This document shows positions 42,500-51,679 of a DNA stretch of 64,000 nucleotides, piece after piece (position 1 is the stretch's first letter; the number at the start of each line of letters is the position of its first letter). The stretch is from Paenibacillus dokdonensis. Lineage in GTDB: Bacteria > Bacillota > Bacilli > Paenibacillales > Paenibacillaceae. The stretch covers positions 638,501 to 702,500 of the forward strand of contig NZ_STGQ01000003.1 of NCBI RefSeq assembly GCF_004916975.1, read 5' to 3'. A model generated the notes under the pieces. That model searched no databases. It was not told the origin of the DNA and worked only from the letters and a program-made list of their open reading frames with translations. The position numbers were made by a program, and so were the translations under genes.

Positions 42500-43384
42500 T
42501 TATCCTTTGACTGCACCAACAGTAAGTCCCCTTGCAAAATATTTTTGAAAGAACGGGTAGGTCACCAGAATGGGGATCACACCGATTGCTGCAATCGCCA
42601 TTTTCAAACCATGGTTAGGAATGTCATCTGCCGACGTCATATCTTCCACAAAATGAGTGTTGCTGGCCAAGTATTGCGCATTCAAAAGAATCGTATTGAG
42701 CAGCACTTGAATACTGTACAGCTTGCTGTCCGTTATATAGATGAGCCCGTTGAACCAGTCATTCCAGTAATTGATCAATTGGAACAGGCCAACCGCTCCC
42801 AATACAGGAGTAGACAATGGAAGAACGATTCTAGCAAAAATTTTGAATTCGCTTGCACCATCCATATAGGCTGACTCGATCACTTCGTTCGGAATATTCA
42901 TTGTGAAAAATGTCCGGATTAGAATCACAAAGAATGCGCTTACAAGTAATCCGGGAATCAGGAGTGCAAATAGCGTATTTTTAATCTGAAACACGTTCGT
43001 ATACATTAAGTAGGTCGGAACAAGTCCACCATTAAAGAGCATCGTGAAGAAGATGAAGAAAGAAATTGCGTTTCGCAGCGGCATATCTCTTCTTGAGATC
43101 GGATAGGCCAGTAACGTCATCACGATCAAACTTGTCACGGTCCCGATTACGGTTATGAATATCGATATTCCATATGCCCGGATCAACATAGCCGGTTCCT
43201 TGAATAAATAACTGTAGCTCTCCAGGCTGAATTCTGTCGGAAACAATGTGTAGCCGTTCTGGATAATCGAATCCTCACTCGAAACGGAGGATGCAACAAG
43301 CAGGATAAAGGGAATCAGGCAAAGGAATGAGATTGCGATAAAGACGATGTTAATAACCCACTGCTCCGTTTTCCTGGCTATCAT
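42500..43384 (-). CDS. sugar ABC transporter permease, LplC/YtcP type
   Basis: A 294-residue membrane subunit with six spans (IVFIAISFLCLIPFILLVASSVSS first). The EAA loop reads NEVIESAYMDGASEFKIFARIVLP, and the C-terminal YFARGLTVGAVKG is typical of the LplC branch. AAAGGAGTGAGATCAC precedes the ATG. In transcription order it follows the LplB-type permease by 17 bases, while the binding-protein gene follows it after the palindromic repeat. Confidence 0.9.
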   Translation of the reverse strand: MIARKTEQWVINIVFIAISFLCLIPFILLVASSVSSEDSIIQNGYTLFPTEFSLESYSYLFKEPAMLIRAYGISIFITVIGTVTSLIVMTLLAYPISRRDMPLRNAISFFIFFTMLFNGGLVPTYLMYTNVFQIKNTLFALLIPGLLVSAFFVILIRTFFTMNIPNEVIESAYMDGASEFKIFARIVLPLSTPVLGAVGLFQLINYWNDWFNGLIYITDSKLYSIQVLLNTILLNAQYLASNTHFVEDMTSADDIPNHGLKMAIAAIGVIPILVTYPFFQKYFARGLTVGAVKG

Positions 43385-43401
43385 GTGATCTCACTCCTTT
43401 T

Positions 43402-44334
43402 TTAGAACAGTGAATTATCAGGATTGATTTTTTTAACGACATAGTTAGAAATGAGAATGATAATAAACCCAACGATGGACTGATATACCCCTGCAGCTGA
43501 CGACATGCCAATGTCTCCGTTTTTGAGCAGGGCCCGGTATACGTAAGTATCAATAACATTGGTTGTAGGCATCAGGACGCCCGAGTCGAGTGGGACCTGG
43601 TAGAATAGACCAAAATCGGAATAAAAAATACGGCCAATCTGGAGCAGAGTCATGATAATAATAACGGGTGTGATCAGAGGAATTGTGATTTTGAAAATTC
43701 GCTGCAGTTTACTGGCACCATCAAGCGTCGCTGCCTCATAGTACTCGTGATCAATACCGACGACAGCCGCAAAGTAAACGATACTCAAGTACCCTGCCGT
43801 ACTCCATATTTTGACTAGGGTTAAGATGTAGGGCCAATACTTGGGATCGTTATACCACATCACTCCGCCCCGTCCCAACAGCGGGAGAATCGTATTGTTA
43901 ATAAGTCCCGTTTCCATACTGAGCAGCGAATAAACAAGGTAACCAATAATAACTGAAGACATTAAATACGGAAGCAAGATGATACTTTGATAAAGCCGGG
44001 GTAAGAAACGATTTTTCAATTCGTACAATAATACTGCGAGTGCCACGGCTACAACCAGATTAAGGGCAATAAACACCAGGTTGTACAGAATTGTATTCCT
44101 CGTAATAATGTAGGCATCTTCCGTTTTGAACAAATACTCAAAGTTTTTGAGCCCGACCCAATCGCTGTTCATAATACCCTTTGCGAAGTTAACATCCTTA
44201 AAAGCAATAATGATTCCGAACATGGGGGCGTAATTATTGATGAGCAGATAGACGACGCCTGGTATCAGCATAAGATACAGCATCTTGTATTTCTTTAACT
44301 TCTTTAAGCTAATGCCTGTTACCCGTGAAGACAT
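43402..44334 (-). CDS. sugar ABC transporter permease, LplB type
   Basis: A 310-residue membrane subunit. The start at 44334 follows AAGGAGG by 9 bases; the longer frame to 44403 lacks one. The N-terminal KLKKYKMLYLMLIPGVVYLL and YAPMFGIIIAFKDVNFAKG are typical of LplB. The EAA loop is HEYYEAATLDGASKLQRIFKITIP. It ends in VVKKINPDNSLF. No ATPase is encoded in this locus. It is the first transporter gene after the response-regulator gene. Confidence 0.9.
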   Translation of the reverse strand: MSSRVTGISLKKLKKYKMLYLMLIPGVVYLLINNYAPMFGIIIAFKDVNFAKGIMNSDWVGLKNFEYLFKTEDAYIITRNTILYNLVFIALNLVVAVALAVLLYELKNRFLPRLYQSIILLPYLMSSVIIGYLVYSLLSMETGLINNTILPLLGRGGVMWYNDPKYWPYILTLVKIWSTAGYLSIVYFAAVVGIDHEYYEAATLDGASKLQRIFKITIPLITPVIIIMTLLQIGRIFYSDFGLFYQVPLDSGVLMPTTNVIDTYVYRALLKNGDIGMSSAAGVYQSIVGFIIILISNYVVKKINPDNSLF

Positions 44335-44435
44335 GGTTATGGTCCTCCTTTCCGTCAGCGTTATGTTGATTTCATTGACTGGCTCCATTGTAGCTAAGAG
44401 CACTCCGACCGGACCACCTCTAAACTGACCTAATA

Positions 44436-46049
44436 TTAGTACAATTCTGACCTGTGGAATTTGCGGTACTGGTTCGGATTCATCCGTACCCCCTGCTTAA
44501 ATATCTTAGAGAAATACGAAAAATTCGAGTACCCCACACACAGTGCAATTTCACTGACGGACATATTGGTTGTTACCAGCAGCTCCTTGGCCATTGAAAT
44601 TCTCTCTTCCACAATAAATTCCACAATAGACTTGCCTGTCTCTTTTTTGAACCGTCTCGACAAATAGTCCGGATGCAAATTGACATGTCTGGCAATGTCC
44701 TCTCTTGAAATCGCCTGATCAACATGCTGCTTAATAAAGGCTATGATTCTATCCATTAACGGTTTCGTATCCTCGGCTCCATAACAAAACTGAATGGTTT
44801 GATCCAGCGTATACTTCACCCAGGCCTGCAGATCCGTCACAGAACGTACAGCATAAGGTAGCTGCTCAATGGCTATTGCTTCCCCCAGGACTTCATAAGC
44901 TTGCCATTCTTTGAACTGGATAAAGGAATAAAGCATCTGCAGGAAACTTTGAATAAATTGCTGCAGAACCTCCACCTTTAATCCAGCGACATCCTTAAGC
45001 GAGTTCAAATAACGTTCCGATTCGGAATAAATGGCGTCATATGCATCTTGCTCGAGCATCTATAACCAGACGTTCATTTGGATGACTGCGACTGATTGCG
45101 TGGTGTTTATGCCCTCACTCACGAAAAAAACGTGATTATTCCGGTTCAGATTACTTTCTTTCATGCAGATCAAGCTGTTATAGCGGACTGCCATCTCATG
45201 GATCAACCCCTGCTCACCCACATAACACGAAATATCACACTAGAAATATCCGTTGCATGACTCGATGTAAATTTTGCACATCTGTTCAATATTCTTCGTG
45301 TGGTCTTCGGTCTCAGTCCCTGCAGGTAGGATCGCCACAAACATATCGCTGGTTATCCGTACCAACTGGCCCTGTTCATCTCCGCGAAGAATCATATGGT
45401 CCGCAGCATTCATAAGCGCATATTCCATAAGCTTTCTATCTTCGGTATTCAGCTTCTCCGCCCAGCGCTGAACGAAAATCAAAATCGGCAGGTAGGAATC
45501 GGTCTCCTGAATGGGAAGGTTTCTGCTTTGCAGAACATCCCGAATCCGCTTCGGGCTTAAATCCCGCTGGTTCAGCACATCCTGCCAGAACCGCTCCATT
45601 AAGATGGACCGGTTCGTATGCCAAAGCTTGGCGTAATATTGGCTCTCCGCCTTGCTGATGTGCTGTTCCCTTTTTTCATTAATCTTCTCTACCCCTTTTA
45701 GAACGACAGCACGCAGCTCATTGAGCTTAACGGGCTTAAGCATATAATCAAGGCTTCCCAGTTGAATAGCTTCCTTCGCATAGATAAAGTTCGAATGGCA
45801 TGTCAAAAATATGGATTCCGTTAACAGATGCCGCTCCCTAACCCATGACAACAATTCAATCCCGCTGCCCTGGGGCATCTCAATATCACAGATCATAATG
45901 TCAATCGGATGCTCACCAAATATCCCCATTGCCTGCTTGATATTATGGGCCACATGGATTTGGGAGATCGACAGCTCTGCCCAATCCACCGCAGCTTGAA
46001 CGGCTCTCACCGCATGGATCTCGTCGTCAACGATCAGTAATTGATACAT
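44436..46049 (-). pseudogene. YesN-type response regulator with two in-frame TAG codons
   Basis: A 537-codon response regulator broken at two places without loss of frame. The receiver domain (LIVDDEIHAV, phosphoacceptor Asp55 in IMICDIEMP, Lys105 in MLKPVK) is intact. TAG codons lie at 45240-45242 (codon 270) and 45060-45062 (codon 330). Between them the frame is coding-like (CDISCYVGEQGLIHEM). After the second it continues into a normal AraC DNA-binding domain (REDIARHVNLHPDYLSRRFK, VGYSNFSYFSKIFKQ). If not suppressed, only a receiver without DNA-binding domain is made. Confidence 0.85.
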
Positions 46050-46060
46050 GCCATCCCTCC

Positions 46061-47755
46061 TCAGCTGTTATCTTCAAGCACGAACGGGAGCCACAGCACT
46101 ACCCTTGCTCCCCCGTCCGGATGATTGGATAGGATCAACTTTGCCTTGTCTTCGTAAATCAACCGTAATCGCCGTCTGGAATTCCATATGCCAATATGTC
46201 CGTTGTAACCATGGGCTAATTCGTCTTCTGATTGCCATTCACTTAACGCCTTTTCAGAGAATCCTTTGCCCGTGTCTTGAATCACAATGCATAGATATGA
46301 CTCCTGATCCCCGCTAAGCTCTATGTCTACGTTTAACCGGATCGGTTCATCCATCGTAACCGCATGCTTAATCGTGTTCTCTGCGAAGGTCTGTATAATC
46401 AATGGAGGTATTAATGCTTGGGAGAGCGATTCGTCACCGTTAATTTGATAAGTAAACCCATCCTCGAACCTCAGCGCCTGGATCTGCAAATAGTTACGGG
46501 TGTGGGCGATTTCTTCTTCCAGCTTGACGAACTTCAGGTTGTTCTGAAACATAAATCTCATGTAGTTGATTAAATGCTCCGACATGTCCTGGATCAATTG
46601 ATAGTTTTGGAATTGGGCAAGGTTGTAGATTGTATTCAACGCATTCAAAAAAAAGTGCGGATTGATTTGCAGCTGCAGATGTTTAAGCTCTGCCTTCTGG
46701 ATCAGCAACTGCTCTTCATAGACCGTGATTTTTAATGCTTTGATCTCCGAAACCATACTGTTAAACACATCATTCATCAGTTCAAACTCATAGGAAACGG
46801 GATATTGCTCTACCCGTTGCTCCAGATTTCCGTCGCGTACTCGTCTCATGACTTTTACGATCCGGTTGATCGGGAGGAGGATAATATGCCTCAAGAAGAT
46901 ATAAAAAATCGGCAAAATGATGAGGGCTCCCAGGATCAGCAGGTACCACAGGCGCTGTAGAAGCGGGAGATGTTCCAAGATGACGCTGTATGGGATCAAG
47001 AACAACAGGGAGAAATCACCTTGCTTGGAATGTGTGCTGACCTGCAAATAATCATTGCTGTTATCGATCGGTGCATTTCCGCTCATCGGTTTGAGGGTTT
47101 CCGTAACTAGCACCGATTTCCCTTCCGGCCTTTCGTCCAGCAAGCTGAGCGGGATCATCAGCTTCGATGCCTTCACCCATCCCCCGACATACACATTTCC
47201 GATTTTTTGTATTTTCACGATATAGTACTCTTCATTCATCTTGTAAGGAAACCATTTCTCGAATGCCTGCTTCTGCAGGCCCTTCCTCTCCTGAAGCATC
47301 TGAATCATCCCTTGCCGGATCGTTTTCAGCTGCGTCATCGTCTCTTCGGCCGGTTGATTCGTGAGGAGCTCTTCATTGACGGATGAATAAACGAATAAAT
47401 AATCCATCTCTTTGTATGTATGAATATCCCTTTCCAATTTATTGAATAGATTGATCTTCGCCAAAAAATATTCGTCCATATTCACTTCAGCAGGCATGTC
47501 CAGCACAATTAAATCGTTCTCAAAAGCGACCATGGTCCTTAAATACTTATCGATCTCCTCCAGATTCCTGTCGATTTGATCCATATATAAGGCTGCCAAA
47601 TGCCGATTGGAGTTCGCCACTTGCTCGCGAACGACTTTCATCGCGTAGTAGTTATCGAAAATAAGCAGAAGCTGCAAGGGAATGACGAATAACAGAAAGC
47701 CCGCAATCAACTTAAATCGAATCGACTTGCTTGATAGCCGATGTATGAATTTCAT
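46061..47755 (-). CDS. YesM-type sensor histidine kinase
   Basis: A 564-residue membrane kinase. There is one hydrophobic segment at about residues 15-35, a large extracytoplasmic sensor region, and a second at about 260-290. A HAMP-like linker follows (LPINRIVKVMRRVRDGNLE). The His_kinase domain has the phosphoacceptor in LQINPHFFLNALNTIYNLAQ (about residue 365). The ATP-binding boxes are ENTIKHAV, DTGKGF and GIWNSRRRLRLIY. It sits directly upstream of its partner response regulator (11-base gap). YesM/YesN pairs control neighbouring sugar importers, fitting the genes downstream. The kinase itself is intact although its partner is interrupted. Confidence 0.92.
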   Translation of the reverse strand: MKFIHRLSSKSIRFKLIAGFLLFVIPLQLLLIFDNYYAMKVVREQVANSNRHLAALYMDQIDRNLEEIDKYLRTMVAFENDLIVLDMPAEVNMDEYFLAKINLFNKLERDIHTYKEMDYLFVYSSVNEELLTNQPAEETMTQLKTIRQGMIQMLQERKGLQKQAFEKWFPYKMNEEYYIVKIQKIGNVYVGGWVKASKLMIPLSLLDERPEGKSVLVTETLKPMSGNAPIDNSNDYLQVSTHSKQGDFSLLFLIPYSVILEHLPLLQRLWYLLILGALIILPIFYIFLRHIILLPINRIVKVMRRVRDGNLEQRVEQYPVSYEFELMNDVFNSMVSEIKALKITVYEEQLLIQKAELKHLQLQINPHFFLNALNTIYNLAQFQNYQLIQDMSEHLINYMRFMFQNNLKFVKLEEEIAHTRNYLQIQALRFEDGFTYQINGDESLSQALIPPLIIQTFAENTIKHAVTMDEPIRLNVDIELSGDQESYLCIVIQDTGKGFSEKALSEWQSEDELAHGYNGHIGIWNSRRRLRLIYEDKAKLILSNHPDGGARVVLWLPFVLEDNS

Positions 47756-48076
47756 CCTTCATTGACCTCCTTAGGCAAACGCCCAATATTCCAGAATCCG
47801 GATGTGCCCCTCTATTCCTTTCTCCCCAGACGCTCCTGTTCACCTTCTTTCCCCAAGATTAAATATTTCAAATTAATGGATTATCGTATATATCTAATAG
47901 GAATTGGTGAAGATCACCTTGTGTTTTTATTAAAGAAGAGGATATCTTATGTTATCTGATCAAGTATAGGAAGGAGCGCTGAGGCGGCGGGAAATTAAAA
48001 GAGCTTAAAATGCATTGTGGTAACTGTTCGGAGATAGGGTTTGATTTTGTTGGTACAACCTACAGTTGAATCGTTA
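47756..48076. other. regulatory gap between kinase gene and toxin locus
   Basis: No gene is seen. A copy of the ACGATAATCC block (minus strand, 47878-47887), found also in the two cre-type promoters, lies 125 bases ahead of the kinase start. No cre site accompanies it here. Confidence 0.4.
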
Positions 48077-48240
48077 TTGAGGACTAAAAATGGGTATGTT
48101 AAGATAAGAATAGAAATAAGGAGCAGCCGCCCTGCTGCTCCCCAGTACAAACATCTTGAGTGGGAATTTCTCCTCCAAGATCAGAATGACCAGGAAGTAA
48201 CCCACTTAGGCGCGAACCTTAAGAGTGGGTTACTTTCGTT
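48077..48240 (+). ncRNA. putative antisense RNA antitoxin for Hol-Tox toxin
   Basis: A plus-strand promoter TTGAGG (48077-48082), 17 bases, TAAGAT (48100-48105) would start an RNA of about 130 nucleotides. It would cover the 3' end of the toxin mRNA and stop at the hairpin GTAACCCACT...AGTGGGTTAC (about 48197-48233) followed by TTTCGTTT. This is the layout of type I antitoxins paired with small holin-like toxins. Inferred from promoter, hairpin and overlap only. Confidence 0.45.
48120..48143 (-). terminator. hairpin, likely toxin mRNA terminator
   Basis: GGAGCAGC pairs perfectly with GCTGCTCC. On the minus strand it is followed by TTATTTCT, placing a terminator about 100 bases after the toxin stop codon. 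Confidence 0.6.
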
Positions 48241-48310
48241 TATCGATGTAAGTCAGCAATGCCAACAAGAAGATCCCGAAGGTTATCGCCTCACCGAACG
48301 AAATGTTCAT
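48230..48310 (-). CDS. putative holin-like type I toxin (Hol-Tox family)
   Basis: A 26-residue hydrophobic peptide, MNISFGEAITFGIFLLALLT followed by YIDKRK. The single span with the LLTYIDKRK-type end matches the Hol-Tox peptides of Bacillota. A perfect AAGGAGGTGA site lies 4-5 bases before the ATG, far better than most genes here. The hairpin overlapping the stop codon and the likely antisense transcript support a type I toxin-antitoxin module. Such peptides damage membranes when overproduced (family knowledge). Confidence 0.75.
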   Translation of the reverse strand: MNISFGEAITFGIFLLALLTYIDKRK

Positions 48311-48438
48311 CGCATCACCTCCTTCACAAGGAGGAGTGCGCCCACTCAAGGTGTGTATGTACCATCCAAATTATAACATTCTACGAAAACAGATTCATTA
48401 ACAATCATATATTTCGTCCAATGCCAACTGTCCCACTT

Positions 48439-48640
48439 TTACTGTCTACTACGAATCCCCAGCACCCGCTTCGCCAAATCCACTTGCTCATGATGTAGCT
48501 CCACTTTAACGGCACCCACGCGTCTTGTTTCCCGCCATTTTTGCAGATCCTCTTCCGTTTCTAATTTGAGCTCTGCGATTTCGGTGGCCCTATCAAAAAT
48601 ATACTTGGATGTATACAATGCCGTATAAATGCCACGTCCA
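48439..48640 (-). pseudogene. stranded 3' fragment of a McrC-like DUF2357 gene
   Basis: The minus strand encodes about 66 residues (GIYTALYTSKYIFDRATEIA, then ELKLETEEDLQKWRETRR, VGAVKVELHHEQVDLAKRVL) nearly identical to the C-terminus of the DUF2357 protein at 53486-55909. Homology stops abruptly at about 48640. Nothing of the first 740 residues remains. It shows that another copy of the McrBC-like module, or a duplication of its end, once lay here. Confidence 0.85.
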
Positions 48641-48660
48641 TCCCATTCATTAAAATGTGC

Positions 48661-48710
48661 TGTCTATAGTCTAGACTATGCTCTAGGGCAATCGGTATAA
48701 AAAACAGTAG
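48661..48710. repeat. repeat copy A flanking the serine hydrolase gene
   Basis: It shares TGTCTATAGTCTAG and AGGGCAATCGGT-TAAAAAA-C-AGTAG with copy B at 50905-50968. The two copies bracket the serine hydrolase gene in direct orientation. Confidence 0.65.
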
Positions 48711-48735
48711 GACGCCTCTCAGCGCCCTACCTGTT
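48697..48735 (-). terminator. terminator of the serine hydrolase gene
   Basis: On the minus strand AACAGGTAGGGCGC pairs imperfectly with GCGTCCTACTGTT and runs into TTTTTTA. It begins 28 bases past the stop codon. Confidence 0.75.
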
Positions 48736-48762
48736 CTTGTTACTATCCACCACAAATTACAT

Positions 48763-50829
48763 TTACTTCAACGTGATTCCAAATTCCGCGTTCGGCGCGC
48801 CGGCGAATACAATCGTTCCGTTGTTCGGCAGCTGTACTTTGTTGTTACCGCTCACAAAGCTAAAGTTGATGCACGCTCCTTCTTCATCATATACAGCGAA
48901 TGAACTTTTCGCGGGCAGCGTCACGGTCATTGTTTTCCCTGCTGCCTTTTGCGGGATCGTAAACCATTTTGCATGCCCACTTGCTTGCAGCGTAACTTTG
49001 GACGATTGGCCTGCAAAGAGCGGTTTTACATTGGACTCGTTCATGAATAGCATTTCGGCCTCTTCAAAGTATTCATGGCCGCCTTCTGTATAGAAGCGGG
49101 CTTCAGTTGTGTCGCGGCCTGCCAACACGGGGATCTGGATCTGATGCGCCGCTGTGTTCGGACCTGTTATTTTTTTACCCTCCCAATAGCCAGGAAAATC
49201 TTTCTCACGAGCAATCTGGTTTATAGGGAAAGAGAAATACATCATAGAGTTGAATTTCTCGTTCACAAGATAGTACTTGACGCCTTCCCGCTTCTTCCAG
49301 GCAGAGGCGGTTTCCTTGGATAGCTTGTTATCTGCTAACTTCTCAGCTATATACTCAGACATCGCATCTTGCCCTAATCCTGGCTCCGTGCGATATGAAT
49401 TCTTCTTCAAGTAGGTGCGTCCATTCTTCTCGGTTACAAAGCTGAGCTTGGAGGTACCCTCTTTGTTGACAAAACTTCCATCCGCAGTGTACACATATTT
49501 CTCCTCTGGATCGGTAGCTAAGAACAATTCCCCATTCTTTGAAATGTTTAGTTTGAATTGGCTGCCGCTGTCGCCGTAATATCCTGCTTGCTTCGTCACC
49601 TCTTGCGGCATCTTGGCCTTAACAGGTTTGCCAAATGATTTGCCAGGCTTGACGGCCTTGATGACTCCCTTTTCTTTAAGCGCTGTTAGCAGCAATTCAT
49701 TTGCCAGCAATCGATTTGTAGAGCTATGGCCGCCAGAGGACAACACAGCCGCTGCCATGTTCTGTTCAGGAAGCACGACGATTACAGCATGCTGCAATAA
49801 CGTGTCCCCGGTTTTAGCCAAGCCCTTGATCCCATATTCGTTGAACGGATATAACTTCACACTATCCCAGCCGAGACCATAATTGAACATGCTATCTGTA
49901 TCCCCCGGCCACATTCCTTTTTTATATTCCTCTTGCTCCATCGCTTTGACTGCCTTGGCTGAGAGAATCCCTTCGGTCTCTCCCATAAATAATCGAGAGA
50001 ATCGCACCATATCTTCTGCCGTAGAAGAGATACCACCTGTACCAATCATATTCTGCGACTCATTCGGAAGCTGTCCTTGATATGTAGGAAAATAAAGCCC
50101 TGCCCGCTTGATGTTTTCGTCTGGGTCTTGCGAGGTCTTCGTATGATTTAACTGCAACGGCTGTGTAAAATGGTGATGTACAAAAGCGGTAAAGCTCATG
50201 CCACTAACTCTTTCCACCACAGCCTCAGCCAGCGCAAACCCGTCGTTGCAATATACAGAGAACGCACCCGGGTCCGCCTTTAAGCTCTGGCCGGATAATC
50301 GCTGCAGCAATGTATCATGTTCATAGGTATTCTTATCCTCGAATAAAAGATCATTGCTGTAAGTAGAACCTTGCAGGCCGGAGGAATGGTTCAATAGCAT
50401 CCTCGTTGTAATCCGTTTGTAGCGTTCATCCTTCATCTTAAAACCAGGGATGTATTGCGTGATCGGCGTATCTAAATCGATTTCACCTTCATCCACTAGC
50501 TTCATCACAGCAGCCGTCGTATACATTTTACTGACCGATCCAATGCCGTATACCGTATCTTTGGAAAGCGGATCTTTTCCTTGCATGTCGTTTTTACCAG
50601 TCTGACCGGACAAAATCATGTTCCCATGATCAATCAGTGCATACTGCACACTGTATGCCCCATAGGACTTCGTCAGGAGTCCCGCTTTCTCCGCCGCAAT
50701 CTTCGTAAGTCCTCGCTGACTTGTTACTACTGAAGTCTTATTGCTTGGAGCCGCCGCTGTCGACCCTGTTGGTAGAATCATAGGGAGTGCCAATGTAGCG
50801 GCCAGCACCCATGCGAGTTTATTTTTCAC
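48763..50829 (-). CDS. secreted serine hydrolase, beta-lactamase/PBP-like
   Basis: A 688-residue exported protein. The signal peptide is LAWVLAATLALPMILPTGSTAAA. The class C beta-lactamase fold follows with the nucleophile in YGIGSVSKMYTTAAV (S-x-x-K), the tyrosine in FSVYCNDGFALAEAV (Y-x-N) and MLLNHSSGLQG. A C-terminal beta-rich extension of about 280 residues follows the catalytic domain. The start is a GTG at 50829 with AGAGGAAG upstream. Such proteins are peptidases or esterases of the envelope more often than true beta-lactamases; the substrate is unknown. It is bracketed by direct repeats. Confidence 0.87.
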   Translation of the reverse strand: MKNKLAWVLAATLALPMILPTGSTAAAPSNKTSVVTSQRGLTKIAAEKAGLLTKSYGAYSVQYALIDHGNMILSGQTGKNDMQGKDPLSKDTVYGIGSVSKMYTTAAVMKLVDEGEIDLDTPITQYIPGFKMKDERYKRITTRMLLNHSSGLQGSTYSNDLLFEDKNTYEHDTLLQRLSGQSLKADPGAFSVYCNDGFALAEAVVERVSGMSFTAFVHHHFTQPLQLNHTKTSQDPDENIKRAGLYFPTYQGQLPNESQNMIGTGGISSTAEDMVRFSRLFMGETEGILSAKAVKAMEQEEYKKGMWPGDTDSMFNYGLGWDSVKLYPFNEYGIKGLAKTGDTLLQHAVIVVLPEQNMAAAVLSSGGHSSTNRLLANELLLTALKEKGVIKAVKPGKSFGKPVKAKMPQEVTKQAGYYGDSGSQFKLNISKNGELFLATDPEEKYVYTADGSFVNKEGTSKLSFVTEKNGRTYLKKNSYRTEPGLGQDAMSEYIAEKLADNKLSKETASAWKKREGVKYYLVNEKFNSMMYFSFPINQIAREKDFPGYWEGKKITGPNTAAHQIQIPVLAGRDTTEARFYTEGGHEYFEEAEMLFMNESNVKPLFAGQSSKVTLQASGHAKWFTIPQKAAGKTMTVTLPAKSSFAVYDEEGACINFSFVSGNNKVQLPNNGTIVFAGAPNAEFGITLK

Positions 50830-50904
50830 GTAATGTCTTCCTCTCTCTAACTAGGTGTATGTTCAACAGATCCTAGTTTAGTTTTTTTATGATCTGGGCG
50901 AAAT

Positions 50905-50968
50905 TGTCTATAGTCTAGTTTTTGGACTGGGCTAAAGTCCAGGGCAATCGGTGTAAAAAAACCAGTAG
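50905..50968. repeat. repeat copy B flanking the serine hydrolase gene
   Basis: It shares the segments named for copy A, with a 14-base longer middle. Copy A overlaps the serine hydrolase terminator T-run, so copy B resembles the terminator tail of a second, now missing, gene copy upstream. Confidence 0.6.
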
Positions 50969-51103
50969 AAGAAATAAAAATATGGAAATGATCGTTCGCG
51001 AACCTTGTACAGGTGGTAGCCCAATCATTGAATAATTTAATGAATGGCTTCAGACGCCTATCTCCCAATCAAGCAATTTCCAGATTGATAAATGAATATG
51101 AAA

Positions 51104-51351
51104 TAACATTTTTCAGTCCGGAGCACGAAATTACCCGCGCGGAATTCGTCTCCCTGCTTGGGCGCTCCCTCAGTTTGGCGGCTTCCACCGACGGTCAGCC
51201 GTTTGCCGACGCCCCGGGGAAAGCCTGGTATGCGTCAGACGTCGCTGCCGCTCAAGCGGTGGGCATCGCACTAGGCTCGGACGTTCCTTCGTCCTGGCAA
51301 TCCGACCACGAGAGCCGAAGCTGTGAAGCTCTTCGCAGATTTCCATTTTAA
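51104..51351 (+). pseudogene. S-layer homology (SLH) domain fragment
   Basis: The frame, open from 51013, shows a single SLH repeat from about 51110: EITRAEFVSLLGRSLSL, then PFADAPGKAWYASDVAAAQA and VGIALG. It then runs out of homology and stops. SLH proteins normally have three such repeats and a signal peptide, both absent. A terminator follows. It is the remnant of a surface-layer-anchored protein. Confidence 0.7.
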
Positions 51352-51383
51352 GCTATAATCCTAGTCCGGATTATAGAAGAGAA

Positions 51384-51428
51384 GGGCGCGAAAGACCTGT
51401 TAGCTCAGGTATTTCGCGCCCTTTTTTT
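51384..51428 (+). terminator. strong intrinsic terminator
   Basis: GGGCGCGAAA pairs with TTTCGCGCCC and is followed by seven T. It likely belonged to the lost SLH-domain gene. Confidence 0.88.
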
Positions 51429-51679
51429 AGATGGTTATAATGAAGGTCTTGCTTCGGTATTCACTACTCATCTCTTGCCGTTAATGGCTGATCTTACATC
51501 GATCCTGTAGAGCGTTCGTAGACCTTTTCCAGACTGTCCATCATTTCCATCCAGGAAGTTTTCCATGGCCATAATAAAAAGGAGCATCCGGCAACCAAGC
51601 AACTTTGGACCAATTTTTTTTTATGATTAAAGAAACTAAATATACTTTATCGAGTTTAAAATTAATAAAGGAGGCTGTT

